Shown in pieces: positions 7,383 to 15,410 of a stretch of DNA of 64,000 bases. The notes beneath the pieces were generated by a model. That model was not told where the DNA came from. It did no database searches and saw nothing but the letters and a program-made list of their open reading frames with translations. The stretch's first letter is position 1. Each line of letters opens with the position of its first letter. The position numbers were made by a program, and so were the translations under genes. Origin of the DNA: Methanolobus sp. (GTDB lineage Archaea > Halobacteriota > Methanosarcinia > Methanosarcinales > Methanosarcinaceae); assembly GCF_016278385.1 (NCBI RefSeq), contig NZ_JADQBY010000006.1, positions 1 through 64,000 on the forward strand, read 5' to 3'.

Positions 7383-7418
7383 TCCGAAATATTTTACACG
7401 ATAAAAGTGCCGCTTTAA

Positions 7419-7539
7419 ACCGTATTGTGCATGTTTGGCACAGTCATAATGCGGTAAGAGGTCAACTATCCTGCAAATTCTCTTAAGGAAATTGCAGGGA
7501 ACTATAAACTGAAGGTCAAAAGAGATAACCTTTGACTTC
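7419..7539 (+). promoter_or_regulatory. structured moeB leader with three hairpins
   Basis: If transcription starts near 7371, moeB has a leader of about 210 nt. It folds into consecutive hairpins: 7419-7455 (ACCGTATT/AATGCGGT, then GTGC/GCAC across a 6-nt bulge), 7470-7498 (CCTGCAA/TTGCAGG) and 7511-7539 (GAAG-G-TCAAA/TTTGACTTC with one bulged G). No small ORF explains it. It could be a cis-regulatory RNA for molybdopterin genes or a separate small RNA; I do not match it to a known riboswitch class. Confidence 0.4.
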
Positions 7540-7584
7540 TATATCGAATATTGATAAAATTGACATGTTTGAAGGATTTGTCCC

Positions 7585-8334
7585 ATGTTAAGCAAAGATG
7601 AACTTGAACGTTACAGCAGGCAGATCATGCTCTTTGGCGAAGACGGCCAGAAACGCTTAAAGAATGCAACGGTCTTCATTGCAGGTGCAGGAGGTCTTGG
7701 TTGTCCTGTTGCCCTTTATCTTGCAGCTGCCGGAGTAGGGAACCTGAGAATAGCTGACCGCGACACTGTGGAGATGAGCAATCTGAACCGGCAGGTGCTT
7801 CACTGGGAACCAGATATCGGCAGGGAGAAAGTATTATCTGTTGAGGAGAAGCTTCGTGATATCAATCCTCACATTAAGGTAGAGACATTCCACGTCACTA
7901 TAGATGATTCCAATCTAAATGAACTCGTAGGTGATGCCGACATTATAGTTGATGCGATGGACAACTATCCTGTACGTTATCTTTTAAACCAGGTTGCCCA
8001 TGAGAAAGGTATTACTCTTATTCATGGAGCCATTCGTGGTTTTGATGGTCAGGTAATGACAATCGTTCCAGGGAAAAGTGCTTGTTTTAACTGTGTTTTC
8101 CCATCTCCTCCACCTGTGGAAGTATTCCCTGTGCTAGGTGTTACTCCCGGTATTATAGCAATGGTACAGGTAAATGAAGCTATCAAATGTCTGCTCAGGA
8201 CAGGTGAACTCCTGACCGATCGTTTGATGATATGGAACGGTCTTTGTTCTGAAATGGAATACATGAGAGTGTCAAAGCGATGTGATTGTGTGATATGTGG
8301 AACTGCCACAGGTTCTACAGATCAGCAGGAGTGA
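7585..8334 (+). CDS. moeB: MoeB/ThiF-family E1-like adenylyltransferase
   Basis: The 249-residue enzyme activates the C-terminal glycine of MoaD/ThiS-type carriers with ATP. The nucleotide loop is GAGGLG (34-39), followed by RIADRDTVEMSNLNRQ, the signature of this family. Zinc is held by C167/C170 (CFNC) and C235/C238 (CVIC). No rhodanese domain is attached, so sulfur must come from elsewhere, plausibly SufS encoded nearby. It forms an operon with moaE 5 nt downstream. Whether it serves molybdopterin, thiamine or tRNA thiolation cannot be fixed, but the moaE neighbour favours molybdopterin. Confidence 0.9.
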   Translation: MLSKDELERYSRQIMLFGEDGQKRLKNATVFIAGAGGLGCPVALYLAAAGVGNLRIADRDTVEMSNLNRQVLHWEPDIGREKVLSVEEKLRDINPHIKVETFHVTIDDSNLNELVGDADIIVDAMDNYPVRYLLNQVAHEKGITLIHGAIRGFDGQVMTIVPGKSACFNCVFPSPPPVEVFPVLGVTPGIIAMVQVNEAIKCLLRTGELLTDRLMIWNGLCSEMEYMRVSKRCDCVICGTATGSTDQQE

Positions 8335-8339
8335 TTCCT

Positions 8340-8747
8340 ATGATAAAAATTACACATGATGACTTTGATATAAATGCAATGATATCTCAGGCAAGAACCA
8401 GCAAAATGGGTGCAATGGTTACTTTCCTGGGAACAGTCAGGGATGATGGAATAGATAGCCTTCAGTTTGAGGTATATGAGGAAGTGGCGATCACAGAGCT
8501 TGAATCTATCCGCAACGAGGCATTCGAAAAGTTCGGGATAGAGAGTGTGGATGTTATTCACCGCATTGGTGACCTTCCGGTAGGTGAGGATATACTTCTT
8601 ATTATCGTAGGTTCAGGACACCGCAAGCAGGCATTCGATGCATGTGAATACATCCTTGAACGCATAAAGGAAAGTGTCCCCATATGGAAAAAAGAAGTAG
8701 GTGAATCAGGAGAGCGCTGGATACCCGGGGAAGCCTATAATTCCTGA
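8340..8747 (+). CDS. moaE: MoaE, molybdopterin synthase catalytic subunit
   Basis: About 135 residues. GAMVTFLGTVRD, the YEEVAITELESI block, HRIGDLPVGEDI and the terminal VPIWKKE are hallmarks of MoaE, which converts precursor Z to molybdopterin with thiocarboxylated MoaD. The frame is open from 8286, but the ATG at 8340, five bases after the moeB stop, fits the family N terminus. The lysines of IWKKE belong to the active site. Confidence 0.92.
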   Translation: MIKITHDDFDINAMISQARTSKMGAMVTFLGTVRDDGIDSLQFEVYEEVAITELESIRNEAFEKFGIESVDVIHRIGDLPVGEDILLIIVGSGHRKQAFDACEYILERIKESVPIWKKEVGESGERWIPGEAYNS

Positions 8748-8777
8748 TCCCTTTTTTATTTTATAAGATCATTTAGA

Positions 8778-9710
8778 CTACTTGATATCAAGCATTCTCT
8801 GGATGGCAAGCCTTGCCCTGTATGCTACATCCTCAGGTACCGTTACTCTTGGTGTGAGACTTTCAAGGGACTTGTGCACTTTGTAGAGGTCCGTTCTTTT
8901 CATTGTGATACAGATGGCTTTCTCTGATAGCGGGTAGTATGACTTATCAGGACAGTCCTTTTTCATCCTGTGGATAATGCCTACCTCTGTACCGATGATA
9001 AATTCCTTTTTCTCGCTCCTGCATACGTGTTCTATCATGCCGGATGTTGAATACACATAGTCCGCCAGGTCAACCACTTCTGAACGACATTCAGGGTGAA
9101 CAAGTACATCTGCGTCAGGGTGGAGCTTGCGTGCATTAATCACATCTTCCGGTGTGATCCTGTCGTGGACGAAACAGAACCCTTCCCAGGGCATTACCTT
9201 CTTGTCGGTGAAACGAGCAACATAGCTTCCAAGGTTCCTGTCGGGTACGAAAATCACCTGGTCCTCATCAAGTGACTGAACAACTTTCACAGCATTGGAG
9301 GATGTACAGCATATATCGCTCTCTGCCTTCACTTCGGCTGAGGTGTTCACATAGCATACAACTGCTGCATCAGAGAACCTCTCCTTGAGAACGCGGAGCT
9401 CGCCTGCTGTTATCATCTCAGCCATAGGACAGCTCGCATCTGCTGCTGGCAACAGTACAGTTTTCTCTGGTGAGAGTATGGCTGCTGTCTCCGCCATGAA
9501 ATCCACTCCGCAGAATACTATTAAATCTGCATCCAGATTGGCTGCTTTCCTGGCAAGTTCCAGTGAATCGCCTGTGAAGTCAGCTATGTCCTGCACTTCA
9601 TCTATCTGGTAGTTGTGGGCAAGTATCACTGCATTGTGCTCTTTTTTGAGTTGCAGTATTTCTTTTTTGATTTTTTTTGTATCGAGTGCTGTTTTTTCAA
9701 TATAGGTCAT
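8778..9710 (-). CDS. nadA: quinolinate synthase NadA
   Basis: The 310-residue [4Fe-4S] enzyme condenses iminoaspartate with dihydroxyacetone phosphate in NAD synthesis. AHNYQ near the N terminus, DFTGDSL and HPEC are family blocks; C94 (ASCPMAE), C179 (GFCFVH) and C267 are the likely cluster ligands. It stands alone here, without nadB or nadC. A copy of the CACAATTGTG-type palindrome lies 52 nt upstream of its start, tying it to the sulfur genes, which makes sense for an Fe-S enzyme. Confidence 0.95.
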   Translation of the reverse strand: MTYIEKTALDTKKIKKEILQLKKEHNAVILAHNYQIDEVQDIADFTGDSLELARKAANLDADLIVFCGVDFMAETAAILSPEKTVLLPAADASCPMAEMITAGELRVLKERFSDAAVVCYVNTSAEVKAESDICCTSSNAVKVVQSLDEDQVIFVPDRNLGSYVARFTDKKVMPWEGFCFVHDRITPEDVINARKLHPDADVLVHPECRSEVVDLADYVYSTSGMIEHVCRSEKKEFIIGTEVGIIHRMKKDCPDKSYYPLSEKAICITMKRTDLYKVHKSLESLTPRVTVPEDVAYRARLAIQRMLDIK

Positions 9711-9761
9711 GAATAATACCTTTATTATTTTTTAATCATAGGCTGCATTTATATCCTGATA

Positions 9762-9775
9762 TTCACAATTGTTAA
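9762..9775 (-). promoter_or_regulatory. operator-like palindrome upstream of nadA
   Basis: TTCACAATTGTTAA, identical over 14 bases to the copy behind the moeB TATA box. It lies just upstream of a TATA-like GATATAAATG on the minus strand (about 9744-9753). Here the site precedes rather than follows the TATA box, so it could act differently from the other copies. Confidence 0.55.
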
Positions 9776-9987
9776 TTACATTTTTTACTATATACTTATT
9801 TCTCATTTTTTTTAATAAAGCAAATTGTTATGACTCTCTTTCTAAAATTTGAGTTATGAAATATTGTTATATCATCAGGTTTTTTAATAATCAGAGATAT
9901 TTTTAATAGTGACTTTATATAATTATGTTACGTAATTAAACTTGCATTAATGGTGGTGTAGGTATAGACGGAAATCGGTTACAGGTA

Positions 9988-10605
9988 TTGGAATTTAAAG
10001 AAGCACTTCTCTCCCTGAACAGAGTTGCTGCGAAGAATCAGATTACCCGGGAATTCACAGGTGATAATGCCTTTGAACTGATTACTAAATTCATTACACC
10101 AGTTCTTGAAAGCATTGGTGAGATGTGGACACGTGGTGAAATTGCATTGTCACAGGAATACATGGCAAGTAAGATATGTGAAGAAATTGTAGAAAGCATC
10201 CTCCCTCTTGAAAGCCCGGTCCGCAAAAACATGCCCATGATTGGCATTACAACCCTTGGGGATGAACATATGCTTGGAAAGCGAATTGTTGCTTCATTCC
10301 TGAAAGCCAATGGCTTCAATATATTTGATTACGGCAACATGGGCCCTGAAATAGTTGCCCAAAAAGTCAGGGAAGATAGTGTAGAGGTCCTTATGGCTTC
10401 CACACTAATGCTCAATCTTGCGTTTGAGGTCAAAAAACTAAGGTCCATTTTTGAGCGTGAAGGTATCAAGACCAAAATAATAGTGGGTGGTGCACCTTTT
10501 TTGTTTGACAGTGATCTCTGGAAGGAAGTTGGTGCTGATGCTATGGCAGTTGATGCCATGGAATCTGTTGACAAAATACATGAGGTTCTGGGGGTATCCA
10601 CATGA
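9988..10605 (+). CDS. MtaC-like corrinoid (B12-binding) protein
   Basis: The 205-residue protein has the two-part layout of methyltransferase corrinoid proteins: a helical cap domain (about 1-80) with GEMWTRGEIALSQEYMAS, then a Rossmann-like B12 domain. D92-E-H94-M-L-G97 is the DxHxxG cobalt-ligand motif. In methylotrophic methanogens such proteins carry a methyl group between a substrate methyltransferase and an MtaA-type enzyme. The start is TTG; no ATG or GTG is available in frame. A TATA-like TTTATATA lies at about 9913-9920. Its stop overlaps the next start (ATGA), so it is tightly coupled to the UroD-family gene. No MtaB-type partner is adjacent. Confidence 0.88.
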   Translation: MEFKEALLSLNRVAAKNQITREFTGDNAFELITKFITPVLESIGEMWTRGEIALSQEYMASKICEEIVESILPLESPVRKNMPMIGITTLGDEHMLGKRIVASFLKANGFNIFDYGNMGPEIVAQKVREDSVEVLMASTLMLNLAFEVKKLRSIFEREGIKTKIIVGGAPFLFDSDLWKEVGADAMAVDAMESVDKIHEVLGVST

Positions 10606-11639
10606 TTCGTGATGAAATGACTCCCATGGAAAGAGTTCTCACGACATTGGGACACCAGGAACCAGATCGTGTCCCGCTTTTCCTGTTACTGACAACACAG
10701 GGTTCCAGGGAATTCAACGTTTCGATAGAGAAATATTTCTCAAAGCCTGAAATGGTTGCGGAAGCCCAGATAAGAATGCAGCAGAAATATGGCCATGATT
10801 GCTACTATCCTTTTTATTATGCTTCTCTTGAAGTTGAAGCATGGGGCAATGAGTCTATTTTCTATTATGATGCACCCCCGAATTCCGGAAGACCTGTGAT
10901 TCATAATTTTGAAGATATTTCTTCCATGGAAGCACCAGATGTGTGTGAATCCCCGCAACTGCAGAACGTTCTGAAGACTACAAAACTCCTCAAAAAGCAT
11001 GCAGGAGGGGATGTGCCCATAATCGGGGTAGTTATGTCTCCATTTGCATTACCAACTATGCAGATGGGTTTTGAAAAGTATTTAGATTTGATATATGAGG
11101 AACCTGATATGTTTAAGGAACTGATGAGAATCAATGAAGAATTCTGTATCCAGTGGGCAAATGCTCAGATTGAGTCCGGAGCAACTGCTATTTGCTATTT
11201 TGATCCTGTATCTTCGTCAACAATTATTCCTCCTGAGTTATATCGGAAGACCGGTTTTAAAGTTGCCAGACGAACGCTTTCCAGAATAAATGGTCCTACT
11301 GCAACCCACATGGCTTCAGGCAGGTGCCTGCCCATAATTAATGATATTGTAGAAACAGGGACTGCCGTAGTCTGCACAAGTGTGCTGGAAGACCTTGCAG
11401 AGATGAAAGCTGCATGCAAAAACAAAATATCAGTACTTGGTAATCTGAATGGTATAGAGATGAGGAACTGGTCACGGCAGGAAACTGAAGATAAAGTAAA
11501 AGACGCAATTCAGAAGGCAGCTAGTGGAGGAGGCTATATTCTTTCCGATAACCATGGGGAAATTCCATACCCTGTTCCTTCAGAAGTTCTAAAGAATATT
11601 TCAGAATCTGTAAACAAATGGGGTCAATATCCCAGGTGA
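10602..11639 (+). CDS. UroD/MtaA-family methyltransferase homologue lacking zinc cysteines
   Basis: The 345-residue protein belongs to the uroporphyrinogen decarboxylase superfamily, whose MtaA/MtbA/CmuA members move a methyl group from a corrinoid protein to coenzyme M. TPMERVL at the N terminus, the PIIGVV strand and ETGT...DLAEMKA are recognisable. MtaA-type enzymes bind zinc through an HxC motif and a later Cys. Here the first site reads H236-M-A238 and the later one N-H318-G, so both cysteines are replaced. It may be a methyltransferase with altered metal binding or a non-catalytic reader of the corrinoid protein. It overlaps the corrinoid gene by 4 nt and precedes the kinase gene. Confidence 0.82.
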   Translation: MIRDEMTPMERVLTTLGHQEPDRVPLFLLLTTQGSREFNVSIEKYFSKPEMVAEAQIRMQQKYGHDCYYPFYYASLEVEAWGNESIFYYDAPPNSGRPVIHNFEDISSMEAPDVCESPQLQNVLKTTKLLKKHAGGDVPIIGVVMSPFALPTMQMGFEKYLDLIYEEPDMFKELMRINEEFCIQWANAQIESGATAICYFDPVSSSTIIPPELYRKTGFKVARRTLSRINGPTATHMASGRCLPIINDIVETGTAVVCTSVLEDLAEMKAACKNKISVLGNLNGIEMRNWSRQETEDKVKDAIQKAASGGGYILSDNHGEIPYPVPSEVLKNISESVNKWGQYPR

Positions 11640-11644
11640 ATTCC

Positions 11645-13327
11645 ATGTTTTATGATCACTATCTCCTTGTACCTGAATTTCTCCGAAAGGAAATTGAACA
11701 CGTGATTTCCAACGATATCCGACTTAAAGGAATTAGATCTGGATATTTTAATTCTGCACAGGATTTCAGAAATCCGGAAATTCTTTTCAATATTATAAGG
11801 GAATTAAAATGTGATAATGATATATTGCTCCTGTGTGACAATGAATGTTCTGAAATATCCATTCCGGATGAATACTCAGGCTCAGTCAAAATAAAAAGGG
11901 TAGAAAGTATATATGTTCTCTTTGCAGAGAGAAGAATATTGCAGAGTCATGAAGTTGGTAATAATTTTGTTATAGTTCCAGGATGGCTCGAAAAATGGCA
12001 GTATAACTTGAATTCTGCAGACATGTATAAGAAGGATTCGGATGCTTCATTTTCACATTTATATGATTCGATTCTGATACTGGATACGGGTATTCATCCG
12101 GACTTTTTGGCAAAGGCAGAAGAGTTTTCCCAATTTACAGGTGTTCCATTTAACGTCCTTGATGTTGGTATGGAACATTTCAAACTTGCTTTTGATAATC
12201 TGGTAATTCAATGGAATATTGAATTGAAACAAAACCAGTTGAAGGTATGCAACAGGAAGGCGGCTTCATATGCGATGTCAATTGATTTTATTAAAACAAT
12301 TGCTGACCTTACTGATGAATCAATTGCAGTTGAATCTATTTGTAAGCTATTCAGTACAATGTTTGCCCCAAAGAATGTAATTTACTATTCTTTTTATGAA
12401 GATAGGATGGAACTCAAACATTGTAAGTTATCTGGCACCGACCAGAAAGCCATAATGAAACTGAAGGATTCCGGTGCAAATTACTTAGTGTTTGATACTG
12501 AAGATGGTTTCGCAATAAAAATATCAACAACAGAGAATCTTCTTGGTATAATTGAGATACATGATGTTGCTTTTCCTGAATATCTGAATGAATACTTAAG
12601 TGCCGGATATGATCTTGCAAAAGCTGCAGGACTTGGAATTTCTAATATAAGGCGTAATCATGAAATTTTTAAGTCCAGGGAGGAGCAGGTAAAGCTAACA
12701 GAAATGCTTCGTACCACAAATCGTATTCTAAGGCATGATATTGCAAATAATCTTCAAGTTGTCACCGGGGCGCTGGATCTTCTTGAAGAGAACAAGGATG
12801 AAAAATATATTTCTATGATAAGAAAGGCCGCAATAAAAAGTATTTCACTGATTCAGAATGTACAGGAAATCGATTATTTCTCTATTGGTGATGTTGAGTT
12901 AGAGCTTTTAAACGTCAAGAATCTGCTGGATGATGTCATAAACAGGTATTCAATTAAATTCAATGTCAACGGCAATTGTATCGTTATGGGGGACAAAGCT
13001 CTGTTCTCTGTATTCGATAATATTGTTGGCAATGCTATTTCACATGGGAATGCTAGCATGATTGACATCTCAATAATGAGTCATAATGGTAAATGCGAAA
13101 TTTCGATTGCTGATAATGGAACAGGTATCCCGGATGAAGTAAAACCCAGAGTTTTTGATGAAGGATACAAGTATGGAAATACGGGTCATACTGGCTTTGG
13201 ACTCTATATTGCCAAAAGAACAGTCGAACGTTGTAATGGCTCCATACGTGTTGAGGATAATTATCCTGCGGGCGCGAAATTCATCATAGAATTAGCTGTT
13301 GCACAGGTGAATGATCATATTTTATAA
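11645..13327 (+). CDS. soluble histidine kinase with DUF1638-like sensor domain
   Basis: About 560 residues from the ATG at 11645, which has AGGTGA 6 nt upstream and begins 6 nt after the methyltransferase stop. Residues 1-190 resemble DUF1638, seen in the SHLYDSILILDTG...AKAEEF...GVPFNVLDVG part. A GAF-like segment spans about 200-335. H364 in ILRHDIANN is the phosphoacceptor, and the ATPase domain has ADNGTGIP and GHTGFGLYIAKR. No membrane segment is visible, so it should act in the cytoplasm. DUF1638 proteins are commonly linked to corrinoid methyltransferases in methanogens. The inference is a kinase that reads the state of the corrinoid/UroD pair. No response regulator is nearby. Confidence 0.8.
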   Translation: MFYDHYLLVPEFLRKEIEHVISNDIRLKGIRSGYFNSAQDFRNPEILFNIIRELKCDNDILLLCDNECSEISIPDEYSGSVKIKRVESIYVLFAERRILQSHEVGNNFVIVPGWLEKWQYNLNSADMYKKDSDASFSHLYDSILILDTGIHPDFLAKAEEFSQFTGVPFNVLDVGMEHFKLAFDNLVIQWNIELKQNQLKVCNRKAASYAMSIDFIKTIADLTDESIAVESICKLFSTMFAPKNVIYYSFYEDRMELKHCKLSGTDQKAIMKLKDSGANYLVFDTEDGFAIKISTTENLLGIIEIHDVAFPEYLNEYLSAGYDLAKAAGLGISNIRRNHEIFKSREEQVKLTEMLRTTNRILRHDIANNLQVVTGALDLLEENKDEKYISMIRKAAIKSISLIQNVQEIDYFSIGDVELELLNVKNLLDDVINRYSIKFNVNGNCIVMGDKALFSVFDNIVGNAISHGNASMIDISIMSHNGKCEISIADNGTGIPDEVKPRVFDEGYKYGNTGHTGFGLYIAKRTVERCNGSIRVEDNYPAGAKFIIELAVAQVNDHIL

Positions 13328-13516
13328 ATTTAAAGCATTTTATTGCTTCAGGCTACTGTAGAATAGCGATAAGGTGTCAACACACAGAATATTGAATAAG
13401 TTACTTATTATTTTAAATTAATTACCTTTGTATTAAATGAAATTAATATACACAGTGCTATATATCAGCATTATTTAATATGATTATAGATTATCTCAAA
13501 AAAACAGGGTTGAACT

Positions 13517-14979
13517 ATGGCTTTCAAAGATTCATATGAAAAATATTCAGATACTTTGATCATGTTTCTTATTCTGGTAGGTCTGTACTTCGTAAGTCTG
13601 GCGAGTTTTCTCCTTTTCCACAGCATTGTTGAGGTAGTCAGTGTCGTAATCTTATCTGCTGTTTTTCTAATTGCCTGGAACTCCAGGTATTACCTGAAGA
13701 ATTCATACCTTCTTTTCCTTGGAATAAGTTTTTTTTTTGTGGCAGTTATTGATTTTTACACATAATCAGCTATAAAGGAATGGGTATTTTTCCTGATAAT
13801 GGATCGAATCTGCCTACTCAGTTATGGATAGCTGCAAGGTATCTGCAAAGTATTTCCCTTTTGATAGCTCCTTTTATGCTGAGAAAAGAACTTAATGTGC
13901 ATAAAGTTTTTTCAATATATTTTGTATTTACCTTTTTAATTCTTGCATCGATTTTCTTGGGCTATTTTCCTGATTGTTTAATTGAAGGCAGTGGCCTGAC
14001 ACAGTTTAAAATAATAAGTGAGTACTTTATTTCCCTGATTCTGTTAGCTTCGCTTTTCATGCTTCATAAGCATAAAGAAGAATTCAATTCCGATGTTTAT
14101 ATGTTGCTTTCAGGTGTCATTATCTTCACAATATTTGCAGAACTATCATTCACCTTTTACATAGATGTCTATGGTTTTTCAAATCTAGTAGGCCACTATT
14201 TTAAATTACTTTCATTTTACTTTATATACAAGGCTATAGTCGTTACAAGTCTTAAAAGGCCGTATGATCTTCTTTATAGGGAATTGAAGATGAGGGAATA
14301 TGATCTTGTAAAGAAAAAAGAATCACAGGAACATTTACTGGAAACACTGGGTCTTGTAAATAAAATACTTCGTCACGATATCCTGAATGATTTGAACATT
14401 ATTATCCTTTCAGTCGGTAATCTCAAGGAGAGGATGGATGAATGGGAACTCGACATATCTGAAAAGGCTGTGCAACATAGCCTTAAGATAATTAATGAAA
14501 TGAAGGACTTTGAATCACTAATGTATGTCCGGGAACTGAAAATAATCGATCTTCATCAGCTTGTGCTCGAAGTGTCACAGGAGTTCCCCATTACTGTGAA
14601 TGTCAATGGAAATTGTTCTATTAAAGCCGATAGCGGCCTTCATTCGGTTATTGGCAACATTGTCCAGAATGCAATAGTCCATGGCAAGGCTGATGCAGTG
14701 GATATCTTCATGGAAGAGAAAAAGGGTTTTTGTGAGCTGAGGATAGCAGATAATGGTATTGGTATCCCTGAAATAATAAAAGGACGTGTGTTCGATGAGG
14801 GGTTCAAATATGGTGAATCCGGGCATACGGGCATCGGCCTGTATATTGCAAAAAGAATAGTTGAAAGATATGGGGATATATCCCTGGAAGATAATTTTCC
14901 ATCTGGCACAATCTTTATACTAAGATTTTGTAGCAACGATATAGTAGATGAGAACAAAGAAGAAATGACCAATGTCTGA
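13517..14979 (+). pseudogene. MASE3 membrane histidine kinase, split by a one-base frameshift
   Basis: Two consecutive frames form one kinase. The first (13517-13765) has membrane segments and ends at VAVIDFYT; the second (from 13780) starts inside GMGIFPDNGS. Adding one T to the T5 run at 13753-13757 restores DFLHIISYKGMGIF, the typical core of the MASE3 sensor domain. The repaired protein has a multi-helix MASE3 domain, then H199 of the second frame (KILRHDILND) and an ATPase domain (ADNGIGIP, GHTGIGLYIAKR) closely similar to that of the kinase upstream. It could be a real lesion, a contingency locus or a sequencing error. A 10-T run lies at 13729-13738. Confidence 0.8.
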
Positions 14980-14995
14980 AAATAATAATGAAATC

Positions 14996-15010
14996 TCCGC
15001 GATGAGCGGA
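14996..15010. terminator. small convergent hairpin
   Basis: TCCGC-GATGA-GCGGA, a perfect 5-bp stem between the convergent kinase and DUF1641 genes, followed by T-rich sequence on the plus strand. Confidence 0.35.
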
Positions 15011-15032
15011 CATTTCCTTTCCAAATTATATT

Positions 15033-15398
15033 CTAGTCTTCTGTGGCTCTTCCAATGGCTTTAACGAGTGTCAGCATGACTCCGAGACCTTTCTGGAAAT
15101 CCTCATCATTCATTTGTTTTAGTAAACCAACAAATCCTACTTTTGGTGGATTGAGAAGGGCTTTGTCGAGTTCAGGATCCTGAAGTCCTCTTTCCATCAC
15201 ATCCACAAGGTCAGTGCTCATTATGGCATTTGTTATCTTTAACACAGTTGACATGAGATCTGCAATTCCGTGTGCAGTCTGATCATTAATATAGTTCTGA
15301 AGTATTCCTACTGTTCGAACAAGATCCAAAACAGCTTCTACATCAGTAGGTGTTATTCCCATTCCTGACATTTGTTCTGTAATATTTTCGTCTGTCAT
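15033..15398 (-). CDS. DUF1641 protein
   Basis: A 121-residue helical protein matching DUF1641, a domain that repeatedly accompanies sulfide:quinone-reductase-like flavoproteins and formate dehydrogenases. The family pattern is visible in PTDVEAVLDLVRT, MSTVLKI and GFVGLLKQM...KGLGVMLTLVKAIG. It begins 12 nt after the flavoprotein gene and is surely co-transcribed with it. Its molecular role is not established; it is probably a partner or membrane-association subunit of the oxidoreductase. Confidence 0.82.
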   Translation of the reverse strand: MTDENITEQMSGMGITPTDVEAVLDLVRTVGILQNYINDQTAHGIADLMSTVLKITNAIMSTDLVDVMERGLQDPELDKALLNPPKVGFVGLLKQMNDEDFQKGLGVMLTLVKAIGRATED

Positions 15399-15410
15399 AT
15401 TCCTTCCTCC

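Larger units (their letters stand above)
7206..7584. other. divergent regulatory region between the HTH operon and moeB
   Basis: The 379-bp gene-free interval between divergent operons holds three operator copies, a TATA box for moeB and a structured leader, each listed separately. A weak TATA-like element for the HTH operon (TTTTAAGATT on the minus strand, about 7281-7290) lies just upstream of its operator. Confidence 0.6.

Noticed and set aside
9928-9935. TTACGTAA palindrome upstream of the corrinoid protein gene as an operator
   Set aside because: An isolated 8-base palindrome in AT-rich DNA; I noticed no second copy at a related promoter.
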